NCBI GenBank assembly: GCA_029268225.1
Contig: JAJUGJ010000003.1
Location: 124,001 to 188,000, forward strand
Length of the DNA stretch: 64,000 nucleotides
Direction of reading: 5' to 3'
Source: Burkholderiales bacterium
GTDB lineage: Bacteria > Pseudomonadota > Gammaproteobacteria > Burkholderiales > Burkholderiaceae_C
The notes under the pieces are model-generated. The model had not been told where the DNA came from, searched no databases, and saw only the letters and a program-made list of their open reading frames with translations. Made by a program: the position numbers and the translations under genes. How positions within the stretch are numbered: the first letter of the stretch is position 1; every line of letters starts with the position of its first letter. This document shows, in pieces, positions 19,218 through 27,440 of this stretch.

Positions 19218-20453
19218 TTAAGCTCGCTGTGTGGGGCTGTTGGACGTGATGATGGCTTTGGCAATCAACACATTGCCTTCCTGTTGGGCATCCGTGAACC
19301 GGATGAGCAAGCCACCGTGTTCAACGAACGCGTGAGGGTAGCCCTCTGCGTCCAGCATTCGAATGAAGTCATAAGTCGCCTCCAGAGATGCCTCTCCGGG
19401 CAGCATGCTTTGCTCAGGTCTGCGGCGGGTGAAGTGCACCACATGACCTTGTTGAGGCGTGGGCTCAGGCTCGTGCTCAACCATCCATTTGATGATCTCG
19501 AAGCTGAGGTCTCCCGCCCTCACATAAACGTCTTGCGCCTTGCCTGCCAGCGACAAGGGCTCCTTCCGGTAAACCGGCCCCGCATCCACTTCGTCAGTCA
19601 TCCGCAAGGCCGTCAGCTTTGTGTCTCGGTGACCCGCGAGGATCAGGTTCTGCAAGGGGCTGCCACCGCGGCCGTACGGCACGTCTGTCATGTGAAAGCA
19701 GACACATTCATGACGCGACCATATGTCTCGCGGAACGATCCAGTTCCAATGCAGGAAGAAGACATACCGAGGCTGGCAGGTGAGGAGTGCCTGTTTCAAT
19801 TCTTCAGGTGAGCTGACCAAGGTCCACGAGGCGTGCACGGCGGTGATCAAGGCCCGGTAGCCCTCCTGATGCCAAGGCTTGCAGGTGGCGATGATGTAGC
19901 TGTGGGCTGAAGCCGAGCCAGCGTGCTGCGTACGGACCTCCGTCAACATGGGCCGCCGTTTGTGCCATTCGTCGCTCAGCATCCCTAGGCGCACGACATC
20001 GGTGTGTTGTTGGCCATCAAAGTGAGCGTGGCGCAGAACGCCTTCCTCCTGAAAACCCAGCTTCTTTTGAAACCTGAGACTCGCCTCATTGCCAGCGATC
20101 ACCTCAGAGTTCAGCTTGTGCAGGTTCAACGCCCCGAATGCATGGTCCATCGCCTCCACGCCCAGCCGCGTGCCGGTTCCCTTGGGGGCGCCTGGCGCCG
20201 CATAAAAGCCCCAAAACGCCGACCGACTCGTTGCCTCGATCTGAGTGAAGTAAGCGACGCCGTCCGGGCAACCTCCTTCGTCCTCATGGATCAACCAGCA
20301 CGATGTGGCGTCGCTCTTGCGTCTCTCGAACCAGGCCTGGTGCTCGGACTCAGAGATCTCGTGCGTGTTGAACATCCACGACCGCACCTCCGGTGCATTG
20401 CGCCATGCGCGCACCATCGACAGATCCTGGGCGGTGAGGGGTCTCAATGACAT
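19218..20453 (-). CDS. pseH: Fusion of PseH-type N-acetyltransferase and a formyltransferase domain
   Basis: A 411-residue two-domain protein. Residues 1 to about 165 are a GNAT domain of the PseH type (RPLTAQDLSMVRAWRN, later NEASLRFQKKLGFQEEG), which acetylates N4 of UDP-4-amino-4,6-dideoxy-AltNAc. Residues ~183-395 look like a formyltransferase fold: FHMTDVPYGRGGSPLQ (His253) and TDEVDAGPVY (Asp290) match the His and Asp regions of methionyl-tRNA/sugar formyltransferases. The residue two before that His is Cys252, where classical enzymes have Asn; Asn238 lies upstream. The second domain probably uses formyl-tetrahydrofolate to formylate an amino sugar. It lies 4 bases before pseI and 3 bases after pseG. 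Confidence 0.82.
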   Translation of the reverse strand: MSLRPLTAQDLSMVRAWRNAPEVRSWMFNTHEISESEHQAWFERRKSDATSCWLIHEDEGGCPDGVAYFTQIEATSRSAFWGFYAAPGAPKGTGTRLGVEAMDHAFGALNLHKLNSEVIAGNEASLRFQKKLGFQEEGVLRHAHFDGQQHTDVVRLGMLSDEWHKRRPMLTEVRTQHAGSASAHSYIIATCKPWHQEGYRALITAVHASWTLVSSPEELKQALLTCQPRYVFFLHWNWIVPRDIWSRHECVCFHMTDVPYGRGGSPLQNLILAGHRDTKLTALRMTDEVDAGPVYRKEPLSLAGKAQDVYVRAGDLSFEIIKWMVEHEPEPTPQQGHVVHFTRRRPEQSMLPGEASLEATYDFIRMLDAEGYPHAFVEHGGLLIRFTDAQQEGNVLIAKAIITSNSPTQRA

Positions 20454-20456
20454 GGC

Positions 20457-21551
20457 TCAATCCCTAGGTTGCAGCAACAACTGACAAAGGGCTGATGCGC
20501 CCTCTCCAGACACCAACGCCTGCCCCATCCGGCTCTGTCGCAACAACGCTTCGGGGTGGCGCAGACTCCAACGCAAGGCGTCGCTGATGGTCTCGGTAGT
20601 CACCTGGCTCATCTCGCCCAGATACTGAATGTAGCCATCATGCGCCAAAGCGGTGTTGATGGGGGTTTGGTTGTCGGCAATGCTCACCACGAGGGCGGGC
20701 AAGCCCAGGCACATCCTTTCCCACGTTGTCGAGCCCCCCGCGCCAATCATCAAGTCGGCACTTACCATCAGCGCAGCCAATGAGGGCAGAGCCTGGTGCA
20801 CGATGGTGTTCGCTCGGCTGGCCGCCGCGGCCTTCACGCCCGACACGTCGGGGTGGTTGGGGCCCAGCACCACATCCACCGCCAGCTCGGCAAAATCCGG
20901 CTGCATCAAGGCATGAAGCGCTTTGAGCGTCTGATTGCTCGGATCACTCCCCCCCAGGAACACCAGCACACGTCGCACCACGCCGTCCACGCGCTTGCGC
21001 TGTTGGCGCCACTGCGCATACTCGGGCTTCAGCAAAGCGTAGCGTGGCCCCAGGCAGCATTGGCATGTGGCGGGCACGCGCTCCTGATAGCGCAACGCAG
21101 TCAGCTCGCCAAACCAGTTCTGATCCAGCAGCAGATCACAATCGTGAGGCCGGTCAGCCAGGTCGTCCACCACCATGATCCGGCTTGCCTGCGAACGCAA
21201 GGCGCGCTCCCAGTTCTGGTCCAGTGCATAGTGGTCCACGATCAGCCAGTCCACCCCGTCTGCTCCCATGACGGCACCACATTGCTGCGCGTCATGACGC
21301 CAATCGGCACCCAGCCAGGCAGCGTGCGCTGGCTCGGTGGCCGACGGGTGATGTGTGGCCACACCCGCCAGGGCATGCACCGCAAACCCGCGTTGCTGAA
21401 TCAATGCGATCAGATTTCCCGGGTGCTCACGGCAAATGAAACTGCAGTGCGCCCCGTGCGCCCGCAGTGCATCGGCCAGGGTCAGGCATCGCATGATGTG
21501 ACCCGTGCCCATCTCCACGGACGCGTCTGCGCGAAAGGCGACGCGCATCAT
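20457..21551 (-). CDS. pseG: UDP-2,4-diacetamido-2,4,6-trideoxy-beta-L-altropyranose hydrolase
   Basis: A 364-residue glycosyltransferase-B-like hydrolase that removes UDP from the pseudaminic-acid precursor. The N-terminus FRADASVEMGTGHIMRCL contains the GxGHxxR loop with the catalytic His, and the C-terminal UDP-binding part has GAGGSTTWERMCLGLPALV near residue 275. The ATG at 21551 overlaps the pseF stop (ATGA), so it is translationally coupled. Length and motifs fit PseG. Confidence 0.92.
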   Translation of the reverse strand: MMRVAFRADASVEMGTGHIMRCLTLADALRAHGAHCSFICREHPGNLIALIQQRGFAVHALAGVATHHPSATEPAHAAWLGADWRHDAQQCGAVMGADGVDWLIVDHYALDQNWERALRSQASRIMVVDDLADRPHDCDLLLDQNWFGELTALRYQERVPATCQCCLGPRYALLKPEYAQWRQQRKRVDGVVRRVLVFLGGSDPSNQTLKALHALMQPDFAELAVDVVLGPNHPDVSGVKAAAASRANTIVHQALPSLAALMVSADLMIGAGGSTTWERMCLGLPALVVSIADNQTPINTALAHDGYIQYLGEMSQVTTETISDALRWSLRHPEALLRQSRMGQALVSGEGASALCQLLLQPRD

Positions 21552-22243
21552 GTGCTGGGCTGCTGGTGCACCTTGAACATCCATTCGGCTTGCTCCCAAT
21601 CCTCTGGGGTGTCAATGTCCTGGACGCGGCGCCTGGGCAAGACAACGGGCACGGCATGATGGCTGAACAGCGGCAGCTGATTCACCCATGCAGACGCCTT
21701 GCCCCAGTAGAACTGCCCTGCATCGTGCCAAGCCTCTTCCAGATCTTGCGAGCGGGTGTGAAAGTGCTCCGGGTAGAACATCTCCACCCGCTGATCTGGC
21801 GTGATGCGAATGGCACGCTGAATGGGAAACGCGAAGCTGGTCACCGAAAACGCATAGGCTGCGCCTGTCTCCTGCAGCAACTGCAGCCCCCGTCGCACAT
21901 CCTCTGCTTGCAGAAAGGGCGCGGTGGCATAAATGCAGCAAACCTCGGTGGGCGCAGGGCCCTGCAACTGCTGCCACTGCGTGGCATGGGCAATGACAGG
22001 GATGGTGCCGGTGTGATCGTCAGACAGCTCGCTCGGCCGCATGAATGGGGTCTCGGCACCGTGGGCCCGTGCCACCTCGGCGATCTCCTCGTCATCGGTG
22101 CTCACGATGATGCGATCAAAGCAGCCACTGTCTTGCGCCGCCTGAATCGACCAAGCCATCATCGGCTGTCCACCAAACAGCTTGATGTTCTTGCGCGGAA
22201 TCCGTTTGCTTCCGCCCCGCGCCGGAATCACCGCCAATCTCAT
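21548..22243 (-). CDS. pseF: Pseudaminic acid cytidylyltransferase
   Basis: A 231-residue CMP-nonulosonate synthetase. The N-terminal nucleotide site AVIPARGGSKRIPRKN (residues 4-19) and the later IDTPEDW near residue 214 are typical. It activates pseudaminic acid with CTP to CMP-Pse, the donor for glycosyltransferases. Four-base overlaps with pseC on one side and pseG on the other show tight operon structure. Confidence 0.92.
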   Translation of the reverse strand: MRLAVIPARGGSKRIPRKNIKLFGGQPMMAWSIQAAQDSGCFDRIIVSTDDEEIAEVARAHGAETPFMRPSELSDDHTGTIPVIAHATQWQQLQGPAPTEVCCIYATAPFLQAEDVRRGLQLLQETGAAYAFSVTSFAFPIQRAIRITPDQRVEMFYPEHFHTRSQDLEEAWHDAGQFYWGKASAWVNQLPLFSHHAVPVVLPRRRVQDIDTPEDWEQAEWMFKVHQQPST

Positions 22244-23400
22244 GCTGTCAACACCTGCTCAAGCGCGTGGACCACATGGTCTTGCTGCGCATGCGTCAAC
22301 GTCGGGTACATCGGCAAGCTGATGGCCTCTGCGTAATACCGCTCCGACTGTGGGAAGTCACCCACCTTGAAGCCCATGCGCGCGTAATACGGTTGGCTGT
22401 GCACCGGGATGTAGTGCAAATTGACACCCACACCACGTTGGCGCAAGGCTTCGAACACCTCCAGGTGGGTCTGGCGGATTTGATCCAGATTCAAGCGGAT
22501 CACATACAAATGCAGCGCCGAATGCGCATCAGGATGCTGCCAAGGCACCGTCACGGGCATGCGTGCCAACAGCTCGTCATAGCGGCGCGCCAGCCCATGT
22601 CGGCGAGCAACATAGTCGTCCAGGCGCTGCATCTGGCTCACGCCCAGCGCAGCCTGCAACTCGGTCATGCGGTAGTTGAAGCCCAGCTCAACCTGCTGGT
22701 AGTACCACGGGCCGTCTGGGGCATGCGTCATGTGCGCGGCATCGCGGGTGATGCCATGGCTGCGCAGCAGAGCCATCTTGTGGGCCAACTCGTCGCTGTT
22801 GGTGAGCGCCATCCCGCCTTCGGCCGTGGTGATGATCTTGACCGGGTGAAAGCTGAACACCGTGATGTCGCTGTACCGACCGTTGCCCACATATTCACCC
22901 CGGTAACGTGCCCCGATGGCGTGAGACGCGTCCTCGATGATGCGAAAGCCATAACGCTGCGACAAAGCATGAATGGCGGCCATGTCGCACGGTTGCCCGC
23001 ACAGGTGCACCACCACCAGAATCTTGGGCAAACGCCCAGCGGCCTCTGCTGCGGCCAGCTTGTCCGCCAACGCCACGGGACACAGGTTGTAGGTGCGCGG
23101 GTCAATGTCGACAAAATCAACCTGAGCACCGCAATACAACCCGCAGTTGGCCGACGCCACAAACGTGATGGGCGTGGTCCACAACCAGTCACCGGGCCCG
23201 AGACCCAGCGCCAGGCAAGCCACATGCAAGGCAGACGTGGCACTGTTGCACGCCACCCCATGCCGGGCCCCTACATGGCCTGCCACACAAGCCTCAAACT
23301 GCGGCACCGCAGGCCCCTGCGTGAGGAAGTCTGACTGCAGCACGCCGATCACGGCGTCCACATCAGCCTGCGTGATCTCCTGGCGGCCGTACGGAATCAT
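22240..23400 (-). CDS. pseC: UDP-4-amino-4,6-dideoxy-N-acetyl-beta-L-altrosamine transaminase
   Basis: A 386-residue PLP-dependent aminotransferase of the DegT/DnrJ/EryC1 family. It begins IPYGRQEI, has the conserved EDASHAIGARY and the PLP-lysine region FSFHPVKIITTAEGG near residue 185. It converts the PseB product to the 4-amino sugar. The ATG at 23400 lies two bases after the pseB stop; the frame remains open into pseB but a longer start is not supported. Confidence 0.92.
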   Translation of the reverse strand: MIPYGRQEITQADVDAVIGVLQSDFLTQGPAVPQFEACVAGHVGARHGVACNSATSALHVACLALGLGPGDWLWTTPITFVASANCGLYCGAQVDFVDIDPRTYNLCPVALADKLAAAEAAGRLPKILVVVHLCGQPCDMAAIHALSQRYGFRIIEDASHAIGARYRGEYVGNGRYSDITVFSFHPVKIITTAEGGMALTNSDELAHKMALLRSHGITRDAAHMTHAPDGPWYYQQVELGFNYRMTELQAALGVSQMQRLDDYVARRHGLARRYDELLARMPVTVPWQHPDAHSALHLYVIRLNLDQIRQTHLEVFEALRQRGVGVNLHYIPVHSQPYYARMGFKVGDFPQSERYYAEAISLPMYPTLTHAQQDHVVHALEQVLTA

Positions 23401-23402
23401 GC

Positions 23403-24401
23403 TCAGATGCTCCCGATCTTGTCGCGGTTGGACTCGATCCACGCCTGCAGCGATTGGTCGCTCATCCACTCGGTGTTGTTGTCGCTGGTGTAGCTGAAGC
23501 CCTCTGGCACCTTGATGCCATCCTTGATGCGGTTGGGATCGTGATCCCAGTTGTGAATCGCCGGCAAGATCTTGAAATGCTCCGGATACTCGTAGGTGTG
23601 ATACGAGTCCTCGGCACTGATCATCTGTTCATGCAGCTTCTCGCCCGGGCGAATCCCCACCACCTCCTGGCGGGCCTCGGGCGCCACCACGCGGGCCAGA
23701 TCCGTCACCTTCATGGACGGAATCTTCTTGACGTAGATTTCACCGCCCTTCATGTCATCAAAGGCGTGCCAAACCAGTTCTACACCCTGCTCCAGCGAGA
23801 TCATGAAACGGGTCATGCGCGGATCGGTGATGGGCAGCACACCGCTGTCCTTGATGGACATGAAGAAGGGAATCACAGAACCGCGTGAGCCCATCACATT
23901 GCCGTAGCGCACCACGGCAAACCGGGTGCTGTGTCCGCCAGCATAAGAGTTACCGGCCACAAACAGCTTGTCAGACGCGAGCTTGGTGGCGCCATACAGA
24001 TTGACGGGGCTGCTCGCCTTGTCGGTGGACAAGGCCACCACGCGCTTGATGCCCTTGTCAATGCACGCATCGATCAGGTTCATGGCCCCGTGGATGTTCG
24101 TCTTCACGCATTCAAACGGGTTGTACTCGGCCGTGGGCACAATCTTGGTAGCGGCAGCGTGCACCACATAGTCCACGCCATCCAGGGCGCGATACAGGCG
24201 GTCCTTGTCACGCACGTCGCCGATGAAAAAGCGCACCCGTGGGTCGCCTTGGAACTTCTTGGCCATGTCCCACTGCTTCATCTCGTCGCGAGAGAAGATC
24301 ACAATGCGTCGTGGGTTGTACTTGGCCAGGGTCATGGGGACAAACGTGTTGCCGAATGATCCGGTGCCACCGGTGACGAGGATGCTTGCGTCTTTGAGCA
24401 T
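23403..24401 (-). CDS. pseB: UDP-N-acetylglucosamine 4,6-dehydratase (inverting)
   Basis: A 332-residue short-chain dehydrogenase-fold enzyme and first step of pseudaminic-acid synthesis. The NADP-binding loop is GGTGSFGNTF (residues 11-20), the catalytic motif LYGATKLASDK is near residue 140, and the family-specific RYGNVMGSRGSVIPFF follows. It is the first gene of the minus-strand operon, with a 144-base divergent region to the rfaH-like gene. I chose the ATG at 24401, which starts right before the Rossmann strand; a very long upstream open frame is a shadow of the rfaH-like gene. Confidence 0.93.
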   Translation of the reverse strand: MLKDASILVTGGTGSFGNTFVPMTLAKYNPRRIVIFSRDEMKQWDMAKKFQGDPRVRFFIGDVRDKDRLYRALDGVDYVVHAAATKIVPTAEYNPFECVKTNIHGAMNLIDACIDKGIKRVVALSTDKASSPVNLYGATKLASDKLFVAGNSYAGGHSTRFAVVRYGNVMGSRGSVIPFFMSIKDSGVLPITDPRMTRFMISLEQGVELVWHAFDDMKGGEIYVKKIPSMKVTDLARVVAPEARQEVVGIRPGEKLHEQMISAEDSYHTYEYPEHFKILPAIHNWDHDPNRIKDGIKVPEGFSYTSDNNTEWMSDQSLQAWIESNRDKIGSI

Positions 24402-24545
24402 GGTGCGCTTACTGTAGTGCTGTGCCCGGGTAATGTAAGCCTGATGAGGCTGGGAATTGGGGCGTATTGTGGATTCCATACACAGGACAACGGACATCGT
24501 TTGCTGAGCAGCGTTCGCCCGTTTCGCTGACAATCTGCACTGCCC

Positions 24546-25064
24546 ATGCCTACGTCCGTCCCCACCCTGAGCACTGCCTGGTACCTGGTGCACACCAAGC
24601 CTAGGCAAGAATTGATCGCTCTTGAGAACCTCTCCCGCCAAGGCTATTGCTGCTATCTGCCTCTCCTGAGTGTTCAGAAAGTGCGCCGAGGCAAAAGCCA
24701 CGTGGTGGCAGAGCCCATGTTTGCACGTTACCTGTTCGTGCAACTCAGCACCGATGAACACGCGCCGAGCTGGGCCCCCATTCGCTCCACTTTGGGCGTG
24801 AGCCAACTGGTTCGGTTCGGGACCCGCCCAGCCAAGGTCAGTGACGACCTGATGCAACGGTTGCGTCAACGTGAGCAGGTTATGCCCACTGAGCGGCTGT
24901 TTGAAGCAGGCGAAACCGTGCTTGTCTCCCAAGGTCCGTGGGCAGGGCTGGAGGCCATCTATCAGATGACCGATGCGCAGGAGCGGGCGGTGGTGCTGCT
25001 CACGATCTTGAGTAAGCCTGTGGCAGTGCCGGTGAGTGCTGCCGCACTGCGGCGGTCGGTGTGA
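24546..25064 (+). CDS. rfaH: RfaH-like transcription elongation factor (NusG paralogue)
   Basis: A 172-residue NusG-family protein. The NGN domain (residues ~10-105) has WYLVHTKPRQE, LSRQGYCCYLPLL and EPMFARYLFVQL, all matching the RfaH pattern, and a short KOW region follows (FEAGETVLVSQGPWAGLEAIY). RfaH is recruited to RNA polymerase at ops sites and suppresses termination and pausing over long surface-sugar operons. A perfect 12-nt ops site lies 163 bases after this gene on the same strand, directly before the polysaccharide operon. That makes RfaH a better call than NusG, which is normally encoded with secE and rplK. Confidence 0.88.
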   Translation: MPTSVPTLSTAWYLVHTKPRQELIALENLSRQGYCCYLPLLSVQKVRRGKSHVVAEPMFARYLFVQLSTDEHAPSWAPIRSTLGVSQLVRFGTRPAKVSDDLMQRLRQREQVMPTERLFEAGETVLVSQGPWAGLEAIYQMTDAQERAVVLLTILSKPVAVPVSAAALRRSV

Positions 25065-25226
25065 TGTTTGGCTACGCACCGTTGTGGTGCGAATTGCCAA
25101 CGCTCACAAATTTCAGAGTGGATTTTCGGAAACGCTCACAGTGCCTCGGCACAATGTTCACCTTCTGACACTGTTTAGGCTCGTTGAAAGAGCCGTTGAC
25201 CGCGCATGCTGATCGCGACACAGCAC
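25065..25226 (+). promoter_or_regulatory. Leader region between rfaH-like gene and ops site
   Basis: No gene is seen here. The stretch holds several short structures: hairpins at 25075-25091, 25141-25152 (GTGCC-TC-GGCAC) and 25178-25194 (GGCTC, 7-nt loop, GAGCC), and a repeated 10-mer AACGCTCACA at 25099-25108 and 25131-25140, 32 bp apart. A promoter for the downstream operon is expected in this region or before the rfaH-like gene, but I could not pick a convincing -35/-10 pair. Confidence 0.4.
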
Positions 25227-25238
25227 GGCGGTAGCGTG
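25227..25238 (+). promoter_or_regulatory. ops element (RfaH recruitment site)
   Basis: The sequence GGCGGTAGCGTG is identical to the 12-nt ops core known from enterobacterial capsule and LPS operons, and is followed by CC. It is in the plus orientation, matching both the rfaH-like gene upstream and the Wzx/Wzy operon downstream, which is what recruitment through the non-template strand requires. Confidence 0.85.
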
Positions 25239-25251
25239 CCCAAATTTCCCT

Positions 25252-25590
25252 ATGACAAGTCACCATGCCAAGATGCAAGATGCTGCCATCCTTCGAGTCA
25301 TGCGCACCTTGCACAACAGCACGGATCTCAGTCAGCTTGATCGGACCGAGCGGCTTGGTATGAGCCTGGGCGTGTGGAACTATTGCTTGAATGCGCCGGT
25401 GGGCAAGAGCTTGGTCAAGCGGGCGCTCTTTCAGAGTGGCCTGCGCAAGTTTAAATATGTATTCGCTTGGCGCCCGACTGGCGTTGCGCGAAAGATGTCC
25501 GTGTCAGACGCTTCCGTAAAAAGCACGATGGATGCGATCTGCGTGTGTAGGTGCCTGAGTCGTGAGCTCACACTGCCGGCTCCGCACTAA
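25252..25590 (+). CDS. Hypothetical protein directly after the ops site
   Basis: A 112-residue open frame starting 13 bases after the ops core. No ribosome site precedes its ATG, which would fit RfaH-assisted translation, or may mean it is not a gene. The sequence (for instance RTERLGMSLGVWNYCL and RKFKYVFAWRPTG) matches no family I know. It could be a short leader protein, a decayed gene, or a chance frame in a 600-base stretch that otherwise holds only the leader. Codon usage is not decisive. Confidence 0.35.
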   Translation: MTSHHAKMQDAAILRVMRTLHNSTDLSQLDRTERLGMSLGVWNYCLNAPVGKSLVKRALFQSGLRKFKYVFAWRPTGVARKMSVSDASVKSTMDAICVCRCLSRELTLPAPH

Positions 25591-25668
25591 ATTTGGGGCT
25601 CATTAATTGAAAGGATTGGGGCTCTTTCTATTACTGCCCCGTACGCCTATCCAAGGCGTCATGTTTTC

Positions 25669-26910
25669 ATGAGTGTTTTTCGAACCGGTGTTGTCTCATC
25701 TTTTGTCCACGCGGCAGGTCTAGCCATCCGCCTGGGCTTTGTGATGGCACTCGTCTACTGGACGAGTGCCGACTTGGTGGGGCTTTACGGTTTGGCTGCT
25801 TCGATCGAGGCAGTCGTCGTCTATTTGGCCGGCATGGAGTTCCACACCTTCACGTCGCGTCGCTACGCGCGTACAGGCGATCGCGCAAAGTTGCGGGTAC
25901 TGGTGTCCTCACATCGCCATTTGCTGCGCTTTACTGCCCCACTCGCCGCATTGATTGGTCTCGTTGCAGCGCTCGCTTTGTCCTTCACTCGGGACTGGAT
26001 TGCGTTAGGCTTGCTTGCAGCGTTGATGACCACTGGGGCTGTTGCGCAGGAATTGGGGCGCTACCTTATTTTGGCGCGTCGCCCAGTCCAGTCAGTGGTG
26101 CTGACCCTGCTGCGCACGGCGGCATGGCAGCCAATTGCGCTACCTATGCTGATTGGCGCCGACTCTACGAACAGCCTGCGTGTTCTGCTGGGACTATGGA
26201 CGATCTCCACAGTTGTTGGAGTTGCGTGGAGCGGATTTCTGCTTAGAGACCTCTGGTGGCCTCTCGCAACATGTCGCAGTCGATATTTGTTGCGCGGCCT
26301 CAAAGAGTCGCGTGCCTACTACGCGATTGCATCGCTGACGGTCGTTCAAAACAACTTGGAGCGTTTCGTACTGCAGTTGCTTTTGGGACCGTCTGCAGTT
26401 GGCGTGTATTCCTTCTTTCAGATGCTGAGCAATACCCTTACAGCTCTAGTTCAGACGGCGACGCTTAACATCGCGCTTCCTAATATATTGATCCGTTTCG
26501 GGCAAGGTCAGCCCGACAGGTTCAAATATCTATCAGACTTGCGGAAGCGGGTATTGCAGATCTGTGCACTTGCTGGGTGCGCCGTTTGCGCTCTTGCTTT
26601 CCCGTTGACCATCGCACTCTCTAAGCCGGACTATATGTTGCAACTCTGGTTGTTGCCGGTGCTAATCGTTGCGCAGACTCTCATGATGTGGACGCAGCCA
26701 ATTCATTTGGCCTTGTATGCGGCTCATCATGACCGAGTTTTGGTTCGTTTGATGGCAGGGTCGCTGGTAGTGGCCTTGGCGTTGGATATTGTTTTCATAG
26801 GATGGCTGGGTCTAAGTGGTGCGGTCATCGCGCCACTTACGGTGTGTTTAATGGTGGCGGCCGTCCGAATTCTGTTTATGAAAATATTGCGTACGAAGGC
26901 ACTACTGTGA
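25669..26910 (+). CDS. wzx: Wzx-type polysaccharide flippase
   Basis: A 413-residue membrane protein with about 12 hydrophobic segments and the layout of the oligosaccharide flippase (MATE/MVF-like) superfamily: an N-terminal bundle (FVHAAGLAIRLGFVMALVYW), then segments such as LVQTATLNIALPNIL near residue 260. It should move undecaprenyl-linked repeat units across the inner membrane. It is the first recognisable gene after the ops site, and its stop overlaps the GTG start of the next gene. Flippases are poorly conserved, so the call rests on topology and on the operon context. Confidence 0.8.
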   Translation: MSVFRTGVVSSFVHAAGLAIRLGFVMALVYWTSADLVGLYGLAASIEAVVVYLAGMEFHTFTSRRYARTGDRAKLRVLVSSHRHLLRFTAPLAALIGLVAALALSFTRDWIALGLLAALMTTGAVAQELGRYLILARRPVQSVVLTLLRTAAWQPIALPMLIGADSTNSLRVLLGLWTISTVVGVAWSGFLLRDLWWPLATCRSRYLLRGLKESRAYYAIASLTVVQNNLERFVLQLLLGPSAVGVYSFFQMLSNTLTALVQTATLNIALPNILIRFGQGQPDRFKYLSDLRKRVLQICALAGCAVCALAFPLTIALSKPDYMLQLWLLPVLIVAQTLMMWTQPIHLALYAAHHDRVLVRLMAGSLVVALALDIVFIGWLGLSGAVIAPLTVCLMVAAVRILFMKILRTKALL

Positions 26911-27440
26911 AGAAGGTTGTTCAGAGTTTTCTATATCGAGCTGCAGGGTCAGGCTTCGCGGTTCTTTTGTATCGCGTTTGTGCCAAGTTCAGGGAAATTC
27001 TGGTGAGACTGGCGTCAATGGCGAAAGCACGTGCGGTCTTTCCGTCTGCCGAGGATCTTTCATTGGATCTCCGCACAACCATAAAGTATTCACAGAACAT
27101 CTTTGTTGGGCGGGGAGTTACCATCGGCGCGGAGTGCGTGATCGGCGCGATGGCTCCGGTGCACATTGGTGATCTGGTGCGCATCTCTCGTGGTGTGACC
27201 ATTGAAACAGCCACGCTCGATTTCTCTACACCACTGCCATACCGGCATGTTGCTCGGCCGATCCACATTGGCACCGGCGCATGGTTGGGGAGTGGGGTAA
27301 CAGTGTTAGGTGGTGTTACCGTGGGCGACCACGCTGTCATCGGCGCTGGCGTCGTTGTGGCAAAAGACGTGCCCCCGCGGGCAATCATTGTCGGCTCAAT
27401 GAACCGGCATATCAGAGACCTTCCAGAGTCAACTCAATGA
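26907..27440 (+). CDS. Hexapeptide-repeat acyltransferase
   Basis: A 177-residue left-handed beta-helix (LbH) acetyltransferase of the WcaF/Maa type. Hexapeptide repeats run from about residue 70 to the end, e.g. FVGRGVTIGAECVIGA, GTGAWLGSGVTVLGGVTVG and DHAVIGAGVVVAKDVP. It probably O- or N-acetylates a sugar of the polysaccharide unit with acetyl-CoA. The GTG at 26907 overlaps the wzx stop (GTGA); the frame is open further upstream inside wzx but this start gives the right length and coupling. Confidence 0.85.
   Translation: MKKVVQSFLYRAAGSGFAVLLYRVCAKFREILVRLASMAKARAVFPSAEDLSLDLRTTIKYSQNIFVGRGVTIGAECVIGAMAPVHIGDLVRISRGVTIETATLDFSTPLPYRHVARPIHIGTGAWLGSGVTVLGGVTVGDHAVIGAGVVVAKDVPPRAIIVGSMNRHIRDLPESTQ

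Noticed and set aside
25075-25091. Possible terminator after the rfaH-like gene
   Set aside because: The stem CGCACC/GGTGCG is only 6 bp and has no T-run, so it is kept only as a leader hairpin.
24402-25100. Upstream extension of pseB through the rfaH-like region
   Set aside because: The extra 230 residues lack family match and are antisense to the rfaH-like gene; PseB starts properly at 24401.
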